From Talinum fruticosum (Eukaryota > Streptophyta > Magnoliopsida > Caryophyllales > Talinaceae), in the NCBI GenBank assembly GCA_021018815.1, contig JAITYX010000084.1, forward strand, positions 2,108,001-2,172,000: a stretch of 64,000 nt of DNA, written 5' to 3'. The notes under the pieces were generated by a model, which was not told where the DNA came from, ran no database searches, and saw only the letters and a program-made list of their open reading frames with translations. Positions 43,404-55,170 of the stretch are shown in pieces. Numbering within the stretch: position 1 is the first letter of the stretch; every line of letters begins with the position of its first letter. A program made the position numbers and the translations under genes.

Positions 43404-45110
43404 ATGGGTCGAACACCGAAGATTTCAAGAAGAAAGATCATCTACCATACCACCCAAGTTCAAGGGGTCAAACTTTGCACATTGGAAGAAGTTGATGGAA
43501 TGTTTTCTGATGGATTACAATGAAGATGTCCGGAACTTCATCCAAGAAGGAAACTACATTACAATGAAGATGGAAGATGTAAGATCTGTACCTAAAGAGA
43601 AATCTGAGTACACCACTCGAAGAAACCGAGAAGTTGACAAAGAACTTCAAAGCTATGAACACACCGATATGTGCCATCAGCTCGGAAGGGTACAACAGGT
43701 TCAGTGCTCGTGACACAACCAAAGAGGTATGGGATAATCTTGTCAACACCTATGACGGAACAAGTCAAGTGAGACTGGCAAAGATAAGTCAATATCTTCG
43801 CAAGTATGAGCTGTTCAAGATGGAGCCGAAGAGAACATCTCTCAAATGTACGCTCGGTTCATAGAGATTGCTAATAATCTCAAGTATCCGGGTAGAAAAA
43901 TCTCACATGAGGAAATCGTCGGAAAAATTTTGAGAAGTCTACCAAAGAGAAAATGGGGTCCCAAAATGAAAGTCATTAAAGAGGCTCGGAATCTCTCTCA
44001 ACCGAAGCCGAAACCGCTTAGTTACGAGATTCGTCTAGAAGAATAGGATGACGAGGTCAGCACCAAAAAGAACATTGCACTCGAAGGCCTTAAAAATCGG
44101 ACATCGAAGCTCGAGCTCCTCGGAATCGGAAGAGTATCCTGTGGCACTCATTTCCCGAGGCTTCAAAAAATATGATGAAATATAAGAAGTGGCAAAAGAG
44201 GTCAAAAGGAAGAGTTATACAAGAAAGATAAGAAAGATAGGAAAGGTAAATACTCATCCCCTTTAAAGTTATCATTAACTAAGAACTTTGGTTGCTTTGA
44301 ATGTGGCAGCAAGGAGCATATAGTCAAGGACTATCCAAAGAGAAAGAAGGATAGAAAGAAGAAGGATATGATGGTTACATGGAGTGATGATGACTCATCC
44401 GAAGAAGATGATTCTGATGACTCAAAGTGTCTTATGGCACTAATAGACTCGTAAGCTGAATCCGAGTCGACGATGACAACTCGGATATTGAGGAGACAAT
44501 TCCTGAAGAGGTAATTGAATACTTCCTTAAGTTCTCCAAAGTTAATTTAGCCAAATATATTTTTACTCGTGGAAGAAAAGTCTAATTCTGACTCTTCAAA
44601 CTTCAAAGAACAACTTGAGTTTCTTATTGCTAAGAGCAATGTTTTGAAAAATGAGTTGCAAAACTTGAGACAAAATATAAAAGCACTTAAGACTAGTGTT
44701 CAAGACAATGAGACTAAGTCTCGAGTCACATAGAACAGAGAATGAGCAACCGAAAAGGAAGCTCAATGTGTCTTAAGAGCTTGTTTTGAAACTTACTCAA
44801 GGTTAGAAAAACTTTGATCTTTTAATAGGCTCTCTGTCTCATTCAGGAAAGAAAGACTTGGTTATAATGTCTGAAGAGGAATCAAATTCCTATTCTAGTC
44901 TTTTCAAAACTTATTCCAAAACTATAAAGTTCAGGAAGGCTAAGCATGGTCCTATTCATACAAATGAAAAGAGAATTGAGCCTAGACCAATTTACAAGAA
45001 AAGTCTTCTCCACTTATTTACAAAAGAAAGGATTTTTAAAGAAAAGAGATACATACTCAATTTTCTAGAAAGAAGACTCAGAATCGGACCAGACCTATGA
45101 TCATTCAAAT
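43404..45110 (+). pseudogene. Copia B gag, broken
   Basis: The start is probably ATG 43404. Frame pieces give HWKKLMECFLMDYNEDVRNF (43477-43540), EVWDNLVNTYDGTSQVRLAK (43723-43785) and YPGRKISHEEIVGKIL (43885-43935), the copia gag core. The zinc knuckle at 44288-44345 reads CFECGSKEHIVKDYPKRKKD. It is in frame but its last Cys is Tyr. The acidic block (44375-44440) and coiled-coil region EYFLKFSKVNLAKYI (44516-44560) follow, then a Lys-rich tail (44858-45100). Frameshifts lie near 43625, 43830 and 44210. Confidence 0.83.
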
Positions 45111-45189
45111 TTGTGTTCCCAAGAGTGCTCTTCCTCATAGAAATACCACAATAAAAGTAATTACTAGGTTTGTAAGAGGAAGTGAGAAG

Positions 45190-47021
45190 GGTTAGTTTGT
45201 TTCTATTTTAGTAGGTGACTCGAAAAAAGAAGGGTTACTGGTACTTAGACAAGTGGTTCCTCACGCCATATGTTTGGAGGTTCAAGACTCTTCTCAAAGT
45301 TAGAAGATCCGAAAGGATGCAAAGTCACATTTGGAGACAATAGTAAAGGCAAGATAGTAGGGATTTGCAAGATTGCTCAAGAAAACAGCTCAGTCAGTCT
45401 AGTCTACCTTGTGAAAGGGCTTAAATACAATCTCCTTAGCATTTCTTAGCTATGTGACAAAGGTCAAGAGGTAAGGTTCACTCAGACCAACTACTATATT
45501 TATGATGCAGTCACCAAAGAGACAAAACTATCAGGTTTGAGGTCAGGGAACACTTATACCATTCCTCTTTCGGACTCTAGTGCGAACTTATTTTGCTTGA
45601 AAGCTTCTTTGAATGATGATTCATGGACTTGGCATCGTAGACCAGGTCATATTAGCATGCATACTATCAAGAAACTTGCATCTCATGGATTGGTTAGGGG
45701 TTTACCTAACTGTGCATTTAAGAAAGATAAAATTTGTGAAGCATGCACAAAAGAAAAGCAAGTCAGATCATCTTTCAAACCACTCAAAATTGTGTTTACA
45801 TCCATAGTACTTGAATTAGTTCATATGGATTTGTGTAGTGAAGTTCTTGTGAAAAGCTTAGGAGGTAAATCTTATGTGCTTGTCATTATTGATATTTTTC
45901 ACGATTTACATGGGTGTGTTTTCTGAAAGACAGGAATGAAGCATTCAAAGAGTTCATTAAGATCTGCAGGAAAATTCAAGTGGAGTCTCGGACTCGGATC
46001 AAAGGATTCAAACCGACCGCGTAAGAGAGTTTGACTACTAAGAATTTGCAGATTTCTCCGACAAGAACAAGATTTCTCACAACTTCTCTACACCAAGAAC
46101 TCCTCAACAAAATGGAGTACTAAAGAGGAAGAACAGAACTCTTGAAGAAATAGGAAGGACGATGATGATTGAAAATGATCTACCTTACTATTTCCGGACT
46201 GAGGCGATCAACATTGTAAACTACACACTCAACAGATGCCTTATTATATTCTGAAGAAGATACCCTATGAGCTATACAAGGGAAAGAAACCCAACATTTC
46301 TTACTTCAAACCTTTTAGATGTAAATGCTTTGTACATAATAATGGTAAGGAACATCCGACTAAGTTCGATGCTAGATCGGATGAATGTATATTTCCGGGT
46401 TACTCATCTCATAGTAGAGCTTTTAGAGTTTTAACAAAAGAACTAACAAAGTGGAAAAAAGTATCCACATTGTCTTTGATGAGATTGATCTTGGCAGGAT
46501 AAGTGAATCCACTTTCTCGGATCTCAAGCTCAACAAAGATAAAGATAACCTTGTTGACATTGAGCTAAGAAAGAGTCAAAACAGAAGAACTAAGGCAACT
46601 CGTAACGAGCCAACTCATAATGAAGAAACTCAAGAGCCAGCTCAAAATGCTGAAGAAGAAGCCGAGTACGGAGACTTAGCAAGATCAACCAACCGAAGAT
46701 CAACCTATTCAACTAACAAACTTAGTGAATCGGAGGACACGTAGAGCTTTCAAATATATGCTCGAAGAAGAAGCCAATACGAGAGACTCGGCAAGATCAA
46801 CCAATCGAAGATTAACCTATTCAACCAACAAACTTGGTGAATCAAAGGACATGTAGAGCTTTCAAATATGCATCCAGCCACCTACCTGAGAATATACTTT
46901 CTAATATCAACAAGTGGGGTAAGAACACATTCTTCTTTGCAAAATCTGTGTGCATTCTCTACATTCTCTCGTATTCATATCATTAAAACAACCCAAAAAT
47001 CCACTTGAGGCCCTAAATGAA
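45190..47021 (+). pseudogene. Copia B protease and integrase, broken
   Basis: The protease motif WYLD is frameshifted right after the Asp (45237-45275). GKIVGICKIAQENSSVSLVY follows (45350-45410). The open frame 45537-45926 holds the intact zinc domain WTWHRRPGHISMHTIKKL with CAFKKDKICEACTKEK (both Cys present) and HMDLCSEVLVKSLGGKSYVL, with the first catalytic Asp at about 45830. The second Asp region (FKPTA, 46005-46020) and TPRTPQQNGV..RKNRT (46090-46140) are shifted. The C-terminal domain YELYKGKKPNISYFKPFRCK lies at 46260-46325. An acidic linker (46451-46744) is partly duplicated at 46745-46865. The gene ends before RT, where an F-type fragment begins. Confidence 0.83.
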
Positions 47022-47577
47022 GCTGTATTCATATCATTAAAGCTTGGTGTTGTCCTTTGAGTCCTTACAATCCCCGGTGGTGTTTTTGTATCCGGCCAGA
47101 TTGCAAGGTGCCCCTTGGTTCAGCTTGGTGGTGTTTCCGTATCCAAGCCAGAATCCAGGTTCTATCCAGCGACTTCCATCAACCATATCTCCCAATCCAC
47201 GAATCATCTCTTTCCCAAATTTCACACACTTCATCTTACATTAGTTGAGACCATCCCCACCAAATCTCAGCTTAAACCAAGAAGAACTCTGCCCTCCACC
47301 CTTGAAACAAACAAAGAGACTCATCCTGGACAGATCAGCATAGAACCCCGACTTTCAGCTCTATGTTCAAGGCCTTCCCGACCTCCAAAAATTTCAATAT
47401 TTTTACACAACCTTCTTGGCCCAGTTAACAACCATCCTGTCAAATTTCAGCTTCAAATTCATCCATTTTCCCCTCCGTTCACATTTTCTCCCAGAACCGC
47501 ACTTGCAGGACCTGTTCGGCCAGCCCGCTTGTTTGCGGTTTTCCCCTCTTTTGCTTCCGCCTCCCACTACACATCAT
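47022..47577 (+). repeat. F-type LTR fragment (U5 part) inside copia B
   Basis: Related to the U5-like half of F (11895-12450) in opposite orientation. Shared features are GGTGGTGTTTTTGTATCCGG and GGTGGTGTTTCCGTATCC repeats at 47072-47137, AACCGC...CAGGACCTG, and the end CCGCCTCCCACTACACATCA. The left end is truncated at a place where GTATTCATATCATTAAA occurs twice (46971 and 47023). The plus-strand open frame 47115-47630 (171 codons) is Pro/Ser/His-rich, partly similar to F's 206-codon frame, and has no domain. Copia RT, RNase H and the post-pol ORF are missing at this site. Confidence 0.6.
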
Positions 47578-47737
47578 GTTCCGAGTTATGTTGTGATCTA
47601 AGCTGCACTTATAAAAATCTTCAGTTCTAACTTAAAGTTTCTTTTGCTCGATATCATATCGCTATGAAAACTTAACTTTTCTAGCTAACAAGTTTCTATT
47701 TTAACTATGGAATGCCTTTCATCAAAAAGGAGGATAT
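47578..47737 (+). other. Copia B 3' untranslated remnant and polypurine tract
   Basis: 160 bases of the family 3' region ending in ATGGAATGCCTTTCATC and the tract AAAAAGGAGGATAT (47724-47737), one base different from A and D. Confidence 0.8.
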
Positions 47738-49172
47738 TGAAGACTCGGGTATAACTCTTTGTGTCTCTTAGGTTTTGACTCTAAGTCATTCTAAGCTTAA
47801 TAGAATTCATTATCTAAACTTTCATTCGATTCCGACCCACTCGTAAAGCACCTTATTACATATCTCTATTTAGTGTTTTTGACCCACTCAAACATCACTC
47901 GAACCGTCTTATGTTCAAATATTTTCTCTATCACATTTATTCAGAGCACTGATTCTTTATTTCAAGTTGAAAAGAATTACGGAACTAAGTCTTTGTCTTT
48001 AAGTCAGTTTATTTTCAGAGAATTGTTTGATTGAATCAAGTTCATGAAACTTGTGGAATTACTCTCTAACTTGATCATTTAAGGATTGACTCATGATAGA
48101 ATATTAACCTAATGGATATTAGACTTAGAAAATTCCACTTTTTAGCCCAAAGATAATTAAGCACTTAATTACTCTTATTTAAATATTATCTCGTGCCTAA
48201 TCTTGGACCAAAGTATTTTCATACTTTAAGTAGCAATGTGTTTTACTTTTGTTGGTTATTCAAACAAGCCTAATCTACTTTTGAAGTACAATAGCAACTG
48301 GTTTTTAGCAGCTTAAACACCAAGTAAATAGAAATTAAACTTTTCTCGGACATGCCTCGGATACGAGTGTCAAGTTTGTTTGTTTCGAAACTGGAAAACA
48401 ACTTTGAGTCTAATAGTTGTTTCCACCTTATTTTTCAATCACCACGAGATGATTGGACTATCTTTTGGACCTAAGAGCCCGTTGCACAACGTTCACATCC
48501 CAACGGATCTTTTCGAGTAACGCTGAATAGCCGTTACAACGGCTAGTGAAGATCACATGTTCAGAATCGGAATCATTTGTCATTCCGCCTGGGTGCTTAT
48601 AAATAAAAGCCACTTTAAAAGACTTGGAGGTTGCCGAAATTATTGTTGAACCTAGTATTAGATTCATTCTTACTCAATCTTCAACCTACAACTCCAAGTT
48701 TGTATTTGATATTCTCTAAGTTGTAAAGAAAGTCTTATGATCACTTACATTATTTTCTTACTTTCTCTCTAAGTCCCTTTGACTAAGCCGTAAGGGCTAA
48801 CTCATCTCGCTTGCACCTAATTGTAAGGGTTAACTCGGTCAGAAGTACTAGATCGGATAAGGGAACTTCGAGTCTAGGAAAACATTGTAAAGGAATTGTC
48901 TAAGGGTGCAATTCTAGTAAGAGTCAATCTTTTGTAATTAAGGATTCAATTAGTGGATTTGATTTAGTGCTTGGATTAGCACTGTCCAGTGGTTTTCTAC
49001 ACCAGGAGGGTTTCTACGTATTTCTGTTTGTCTTTCTTTCGAGTCCAATCTACACTCGGAATTTGCTTCTTCTAAGTTCCGTGTAGAAAAGAGTTTTATT
49101 TTATTTAAAATCTTTCATCACCCTATTCATCCCCCTCTAGGGTGACTTAATCTCTCTAAGAGCAAACCTTCG
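47738..49172 (+). repeat. Copia B 3' LTR
   Basis: Starts TGAAGACTCGG at 47738, has a TATA box TTATAAATA at 48597-48605, and ends CAAACCTTC(G), with the last A changed, followed by gypsy LTR sequence GCCATGG. Length is about 1435 bp. It is more diverged from A than D is. Confidence 0.87.
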
Positions 49173-50065
49173 GCCATGGCTAAAGAAATCAGCCTCGGCC
49201 TCGCCTTGGTGGGCAGATCTAGAACCTATCATTTTTGCCCTACAATCAGAAAATAATCGAGATGCAGATTTAGTAAGAATAAAGCATAAAAAAGGGAATC
49301 GACAATTAGTTTTTAGGATGAAAACTAACAAAAACAAAAACTTTCTTGAGTATGAAATGTACGGAAAACCTTTCCATTCAGCCCATCTCGAAGATGGCCA
49401 TTACTAGTTTGAGTAGTATATTAAAATAACGTCCTACACACAAACGTAAAACATGCTAAAATGATAAATAAAAAAAGCAACCAAACAAAAACAAAGGAAA
49501 AGCAATAAGGAAAGTCTGTAAGAAAGCGATAAAAAAGGAAAAAAATAAAGAAAAGCGAAAAACTAAAAGATTAGATCTGCGAGGAGGAATTAAAAGAACG
49601 ATTACATCTCTTTAATCCACAATACGGAAAGCGGTAAATAAAGCTTAAAAATAATAAATCGTTTGATGGTTGCACGATTGCCTTCAGGTTGTCCCACCTT
49701 GCTAATCTGGATATCTACGTTGGATCTCTTGATGCGACGACGACAAACAAAAGAAAAAAGGGTTTGTTTTTGTGAACGTATGTAAGGAATAGTATTGATT
49801 AGCTGAAGAAGTGCCTAGAGATCAGAATAACCAAATATTCTTTAGCTCTTTACATGGATTTAATGCCGATAAGTAGAGAAAAATGAATGGTTAATAGTAA
49901 TTTCAATAGAGTAACGTTTAGGTATAAGTGCTCTAGTTTGCTCTCCGTAGCATTACGCATAGGAGAAAGCCATATGGGAATGAGAGCCAAGGCTCTCTTT
50001 TTATAAGGAGGGACCTAGGTCATAAATGATCTAGGGTTACTCTCGGCCATCCGTCCGAGGGTACT
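49173..50065 (-). repeat. Gypsy M 3' LTR, R-U5 part only
   Basis: Aligns with 56720-57540 of the 5' LTR. GCCAAAG/GCTAAAGAAATCAGCC, AGGTTGTCCCAC and the minus-strand TATA region (49999-50006, TTATAAAAAGAGAGCC) are shared. The U3 part that should continue to the right is missing: the sequence passes from CCATCCGTCCGAGGG into internal spacer matching 1095-1200. The left end is interrupted by copia B at 49172. Confidence 0.75.
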
Positions 50066-50165
50066 TACCTAGATTTTTGATATAAGGTATTGTATGATGC
50101 TTGGAATTGGTTGTAATCGAACCCGAACTCCAAAATGGGGCCTGGACTTGCTTTAACCGTATCCT
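50066..50165. other. Gypsy M spacer, collapsed
   Basis: Matches 1095-1200 of the left remnant, then jumps to sequence matching 2370. About 1.2 kb, comprising the putative antisense promoter and the N-terminal part of PMD, is absent relative to the left copy. Confidence 0.6.
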
Positions 50166-51345
50166 TCTCTTTGAGACCCATGAGGATGTTAGGTTCTTGT
50201 CTCTACACTCCTCTCAACAACAAGTCTAGATCGTGCTTGCTTTTCTCCCGAGTATGATCCTCTTTTCCAACCAAGCAGCTAAGGTTTATGTTCACTATTT
50301 GGCGAACTTAGTGGACCTTGACAAAATAAAGGAGCTCAATTGGGGTGCTCCCGTATACACTTGCCTCATTAGGGGCCTCCGTGCCGGTGTGTATCATACC
50401 AAAATGGAGCCAGATTCAACCAATTGTCTACCATTGAATGGCTTGTGGAAAATTATTGAGGTATGCTTAAGTTCTCGTTTTCTCCAATATATATGTTTTT
50501 TTATCTTGTGTGGATCAAAATTCTTACTTGATTTATCAAAATGCTACCGTGCTTCTATGAATACTTCCCACATCTTTCTCCAAGTTCAACAAATCGTCCT
50601 GTATTTTCGGGCTCGTATCATGGGCTAAGGTTTATCTTGAATGGCGTAACATTCATGGGGTAGACTTCTTAAGATTAACCCTTAACCACGTGACCTCGGT
50701 ATGCTTTTCTAATCTCATGATTTGCACCAAAATATGCTTTAGAAGAATTTTTATCATGCTTTTAGCTCTCTGCCACTGCCCACGGTCCGTGCCACTCCTG
50801 TTGGCTCGCCTATGGTGGGCTCCAGCCCTGAATATTCACTATGTTTCATCCGTATTTCAACTGCTTTTCGTTCTTGCTAGCTGATTTATTGATAAACCTT
50901 CAATGTAAGCAAACTTTCATTCTTGGGCCCAACTCTAACTTCCCAATGTGTCATTGTGGGACGAGAATTAAGTTAAAGAAGGATCTTGTTTGAAGGGCCT
51001 TTTGGATTTTGTTGATATATTGGGTAGAGGGTCACTCCTCAAATTCGGGCCAACACGTGGCCTACGGTTGTTCCAGTTGATACACCTCCAACCATGTTCT
51101 ACTTTCGGTCTCTTCATCCAACCGAGCAAGCGGCTGTTATTGTGGGGTATCCTTTTGCCTTATTTCGAACTTCACCACGACTTACGCTTACCATGCGGCA
51201 CGGGTTATGACCCAGCTGGTGAATTCTCAACTCCTTTCTTATCATAACTTGAATTGCTTGCCTGAAAGTTAATCTCCATATTTCGACAGACTCACTTATG
51301 CGGACATCCATATCTAGAGTCTTCATGTGGATGTTACTCTTCCCG
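50166..51345 (+). pseudogene. PMD pseudogene, second copy, antisense in gypsy M
   Basis: The open frame 50233-50628 reads YLANLVDLDKIKELNWGAPV and YTCLIRGLRAGVYHTK (50290-50400), then CLPLNGLWKIIEV (50430-50464). This is the middle of the plant mobile domain (pattern L.D...I...WGAA.L..L...L...., then L.GFW...EVW). A frameshift leads to YEYFPHIF (50555-50580) and FRARIMG (50608-50628), the W.YEYFP..R.R block. The N-terminal half (HTFHLP block) is deleted. Sequence to about 51345 remains partly open on plus but is unassigned. It lies between integrase and the 3' LTR, opposite to gag-pol, as in the left copy. It keeps the longest uninterrupted PMD frame in the window. Confidence 0.72.
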
Positions 51346-52455
51346 GAAATCTCCTCACTTTGTAAGAATTCTGAAATCCTAGAAGAAGAATGTGTTGGGC
51401 ATCCTTTCCCTAGGAATTGGCGAGGGGTAAGAGTTTTATAGTGAAAGGAAGCTTGTCGAGCCAATCCTTATAGGTAACTCCTATCTTTTCCACTATCTTG
51501 CGAATAATCTTATTGGCGACCTCAAATGCTCCGTTGGTCTAAGGGCGATACAAGGAAGATTTATGATGTTGGATTTTGTACTTATGCAACAAATCTGCTA
51601 CTTCCTTTTTAAAATGGCTACCATGATCACTTATTACCTCGGTGGGTACCCGATAATGATAGATGATATTTCGGGTAATGAATTTGGCTATATGTTTCAA
51701 CGTCAAAGTTGCATAAGAGGCCGCCTCTACCCATTTGGTGAAGTAGTCAATTGCTACTAACACAAATTCATGACCACCTGTTCCTTTAAGGGTCACCTTG
51801 CCAATGATGTGTATTCCCGGATCGAGAATGGCTAGGGAGAAGCTAATGTTGTGAGAAATGATGGTGGTTGGTGTTGTAAATTTGCATACACCTTACATTT
51901 ATGGCACCTTCTAACAAAATGATGATAATCTGCCCTCATGGTCAACCGAGTAATAACCGAGTCTCCAAACCTTCTGGACCAACATCTTATCATGAATCTC
52001 TTCCATGATGCGCTTTGCTTCATGTTGATTAACACAAAGTAAGTTAATCCTGAATTGGTTTTTTTGTACAGTTGCCTTATTGATGAAGAATTGGGTAGAC
52101 AGACATCCCGATGATTCGTTGGGCTCTAGGTGTGGAGTCCAAGGGATACTCTTGTTTATCCAAATACTGATAAATGTCATGATACCAACTTGTATGATCA
52201 ATATTAGACACTTCTAATGTACATATATGTGTAGGGTGACTCCATCACTCAACGTGAACCGGCATTAAATGAAAGCAAGTAAGGATATTGATCATGGATG
52301 CTAACTTGACAAATGCATCTGTAAATTGGTTATCATCCCTATGAATGATAAGTGAAAGAGATGCTACTAAAGTGCTTAGACAATTCTGTCCGATAAGCTT
52401 GGTAGGGTGCCAAGGCTTTACAATGTACCTTCCTCCTTTGCCCATTTAGTGTATG
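51346..52455 (-). pseudogene. Gypsy M RNase H end and integrase, broken
   Basis: Minus strand: DAFVKLASMINIL (about 52265-52310) is the end of RNase H. HEAKRIMEEIHDKML (51985-52030) and CHKCKVYANLQHQPP (51855-51905) give the HHCC zinc domain. VTLKGTGGHEFVLVAIDYFT and KWVEAA (51720-51795) contain the first catalytic Asp. VISDHGSHFKKEV (51595-51640) has the second. NGAFEVANKIIRKIVEK (51480-51540) carries the Glu. A degraded stretch with KLPFTIK follows. The C-terminal GPY/F module is missing; PMD sequence begins instead. It is close to J's integrase. Confidence 0.85.
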
Positions 52456-52545
52456 GGGAAAGGGTTAAATTTTGTCGGATATGCTTGGGAGGGTGCCAAG
52501 GCTCTTAAACTGTGTGAGGTGAAGTCCTCTTAGTCTAGATCTCCC
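52456..52545. repeat. Near-repeat at the RT deletion site of gypsy M
   Basis: GGGAGGGTGCCAAGGCTCTTAAACTGTG (52488-52515) repeats TTGGTAGGGTGCCAAGGCTTTACAATGT (52398-52425) with small changes. The 90-base copy spacing lies exactly where RT should be. It looks like a scar of unequal joining. Confidence 0.5.
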
Positions 52546-53500
52546 ACTTGGCTGGGGATACTTCCTTAGTAGTAGGTTGATAGCCTAACCCAAATTTGTA
52601 GTTATTAATCGGTTCAAGGGTGGAAAGATAGGGTGGTATGCCCTTCTTCCTACGATTAGACCTGGAAAGTACCCATTTTTCCTAGGCATCGAGCGGACAC
52701 TAGGGTTGCCATAAGAATTGAAGTTAAGAAGTGCTTCATCCTTGTTTAAGGTGACGACAGTCTCAAATCCGTATAGTTCTTCATTGTTGGCATCGTGCTC
52801 AATCTCAACAATAGAGTCCTTAGGGGTAATCATAGTAGCAGAAATATTATCCCCGCTGACAATTGCAAATTGACCTTTAATGATCATCTTAAGTTTCGAT
52901 GTAGTGTAGAGGGCACAGCTTGATGATCATACAACTAAGGGCGTCTTAGGAGTAAGTTGAATGTGGCTGGGATGTCTAGGACTTAGAATTCAATGTTCCT
53001 TTCTACTGGCCCTATACTGATTGGTAAGGACGGCATTCGAAAACTATTCTCTTAGAATTGTCGTCAGCTCGAAGATGGACAGATCTGTTTAGAGAGTTAT
53101 TGCTCTCCAATTCCTAACCTTTAGGCGGTCCTCCAGGGAAAAATATTCACAGCTAATCGGTTGTCTACCAAGGTTAAGGGAACAATCTTGCTAATGAAAG
53201 TTACGAGTTAAATAAAGGGCATTGTTGTATGCAACGCCTTCTTAAAGGAGATCCTTTTGATCAAAAGTAATGGTCCCATCCCCACTCGTTAACCAATCCT
53301 AATACTTCTTCAGGCATAGTTTTAAGAGGTACCTCGACTTGCTAAGTGTGTCAATCAAAGCCTCGCCTATGTTTTTGGGGAGCAGATATAAGATGCCAAA
53401 TTGAAATGTCGGCTTTTAACTTTTGAAGTTGTTTCAAGATTGGGTCTTCTTCTTTAATGGCTTCAGTTTCTTTTGGGGCTTCCTGAGTCTGTTGTGGACC
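52546..53500 (-). pseudogene. Gypsy M protease and pol linker, broken
   Basis: Minus-strand frame 52585-52887 reads KMIIKGQFAIVSGDN, DSIVEIEHDANNEELYGFET and KNGYFPGLIVGRRAYH. These match the C-terminal part of the gypsy protease and the linker leading to RT in Tat/Athila-type elements (pattern LKF...G.LV.V, then E...FE). The catalytic DSG/DNGS region upstream (52900-53200) is too decayed to identify with confidence. RT should follow but does not. Confidence 0.65.
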
Positions 53501-55170
53501 CAAGGTTGCATTATGTCATCTAGATCTAGTAAGAAATTAGATTTCCGAACCATTAGGTTCTCCCCAAAAGTCTTCTTCTTCTAAGGGTGGTATGCCCAAG
53601 AAGTAGTCGTCGTTCGCGTCACTCGTTGTTTCTTGTTTCGTAGACATCTTCTTCATCACTTACCCATAGCCCATGGACTTCTGGATCTAAAGGAGGCAAG
53701 CTAGGAAGTGGTTTGGACTCATGGATACCTTGGATGAAGACAGATGGGTCGCACCGATCTAGATTGGGTTTAGTGAAAATCTCTAAGGTGCCACTAAAAT
53801 GATTTTTGTTATTACTTGGTTTTTACGCAACCTTAGGTAAAGGGAGTTGACTATTTCGAAACATACTCTCTAGTTTGTTCTTGAATATCCAACATTGATG
53901 GGTGTTGTGTCCTCGTGCATGATGGTATTTGAAAAATTTTCCCGCGTCCCAATTTTCGGACTATTTTGCGGTTTCCGATTCTGCTCTAATGGGTGGCAAT
54001 TCTATCTTTGCCATAGCTAATAGTGGTTAAGGGCTTGAGTATAGGTAGTATCAATAGAAGTGTAGTCAGTATACATGTTGAGGGCATTGACATCTGCACC
54101 CTTGCTAGTATTGCTCGTAATAGAGGTTTCTTATCTTTGGATTAATAATTGCCTCTATACCCTATCACGACTTTTATGGTCGTGGTGGACTACTCTTCTT
54201 CTATCATCATGCCATCATCTCTAAGGTTTGACAAGTTCATCATGGGTAGGAATTTAAGGTGTTGGTTGTAGGCGGGCTAGAGGTTCTTCATGATAATCCT
54301 AACTTTGTCCTTCTCGGAGGGTCGATCTACCATGTGGCCATCCTTTGCTCTCCATCGGTGAGAAAGTCCGTGAAGTTATCTTTCTCACCTTGTTTGATTA
54401 AATCCAAGTATCTAAGAATAACTGTTAAATTCGTGTTATAGAAGTATTGATGTAGAAATTTAATGCAAAGATTAGTCCAGTTGGTGACCTTGCGTGGGTC
54501 GACCATGTTATACCATTTCATTACATCGACATCGAAAGTCCATGGGAAGATGATGTGGTAAGTGTCTTTGGTAATGTTCTTAAGAGTCATTGCTCCCAAG
54601 AAGTTGCGAATATGATGATGGGGATTCTTGGAACCTCTAAACATGATATTAGGCATGGTAAATTTAGGGGTAGTTTCCTTTAGGGATTGAAGTGAATCCC
54701 TTATGATCAAAATAGTGATTAATGAACATTGATGACTCCTCAACATTTGTTCTATCTCGATCCGTGCGTGGATCAAGCCGAGGTTTGGATTCATGCTTAG
54801 GGGATTCCTGTTTGGGACTGTTTAGAGGAGATAAACTAGGTCAAGGTGGAGGACCTACTTGCCCTCCTCGTTCTTAATCATTCCGCTTCCTCATCTCTCT
54901 TATTGTCCTCAATAGCTTTCAGGATAGCCTTAAGATCACTTGATATAGACGCTATCTTCTCATCTTGAGCATCTATGCTAGCTTCCACCCTGGCTGAGTT
55001 CTTATAAGCAAAGCGAGATTAGGAGATTGTTCTAGGGATCCATCCATTAGAAGGGAATTCTTTCTAGGTACTATCTTATGACGAAGAATAGATTGAACCG
55101 AGTGTGGTGTGCACCAAAATATGTCGCACTCGGTGTAGACCACGGAGTAGAACGTAATGCAGAGCAAGGA
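53501..55170 (-). pseudogene. Gypsy M gag, broken
   Basis: The minus-strand open frame 54327-54794 includes FRGSKNPHHHIRNFLGAMTL, IIFPWTFDVDVMKWYNMVDP and LHQYFYNTNLTVILRYLDL. This is the retrotransposon gag domain (pattern G..NP..H...F......L, F...L...A..W...L). Upstream pieces (about 54900-55000) read ARVEASIDAQDEKIASISSD, a helical N-terminus. A zinc-knuckle-like stretch KYHHARGHNTHQC (53905-53945; first Cys replaced by Phe) is followed by WIFKNKLESM. Downstream is an acidic, Pro-rich region (53530-53780). Stops and shifts occur throughout. The start is not fixed. Confidence 0.82.

Larger units (their letters stand above)
42768..49172 (+). mobile_element. Copia element B with pol deletion
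   Basis: Plus-strand copy: truncated 5' LTR (42768-43345), PBS, gag, protease, integrase, an F-type fragment in place of RT-RH and the post-pol ORF, then the polypurine tract and a full 3' LTR (47738-49172). The 3' LTR ends inside a gypsy LTR (M). The left LTR end is lost, so no target duplication can be tested. Confidence 0.85.
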
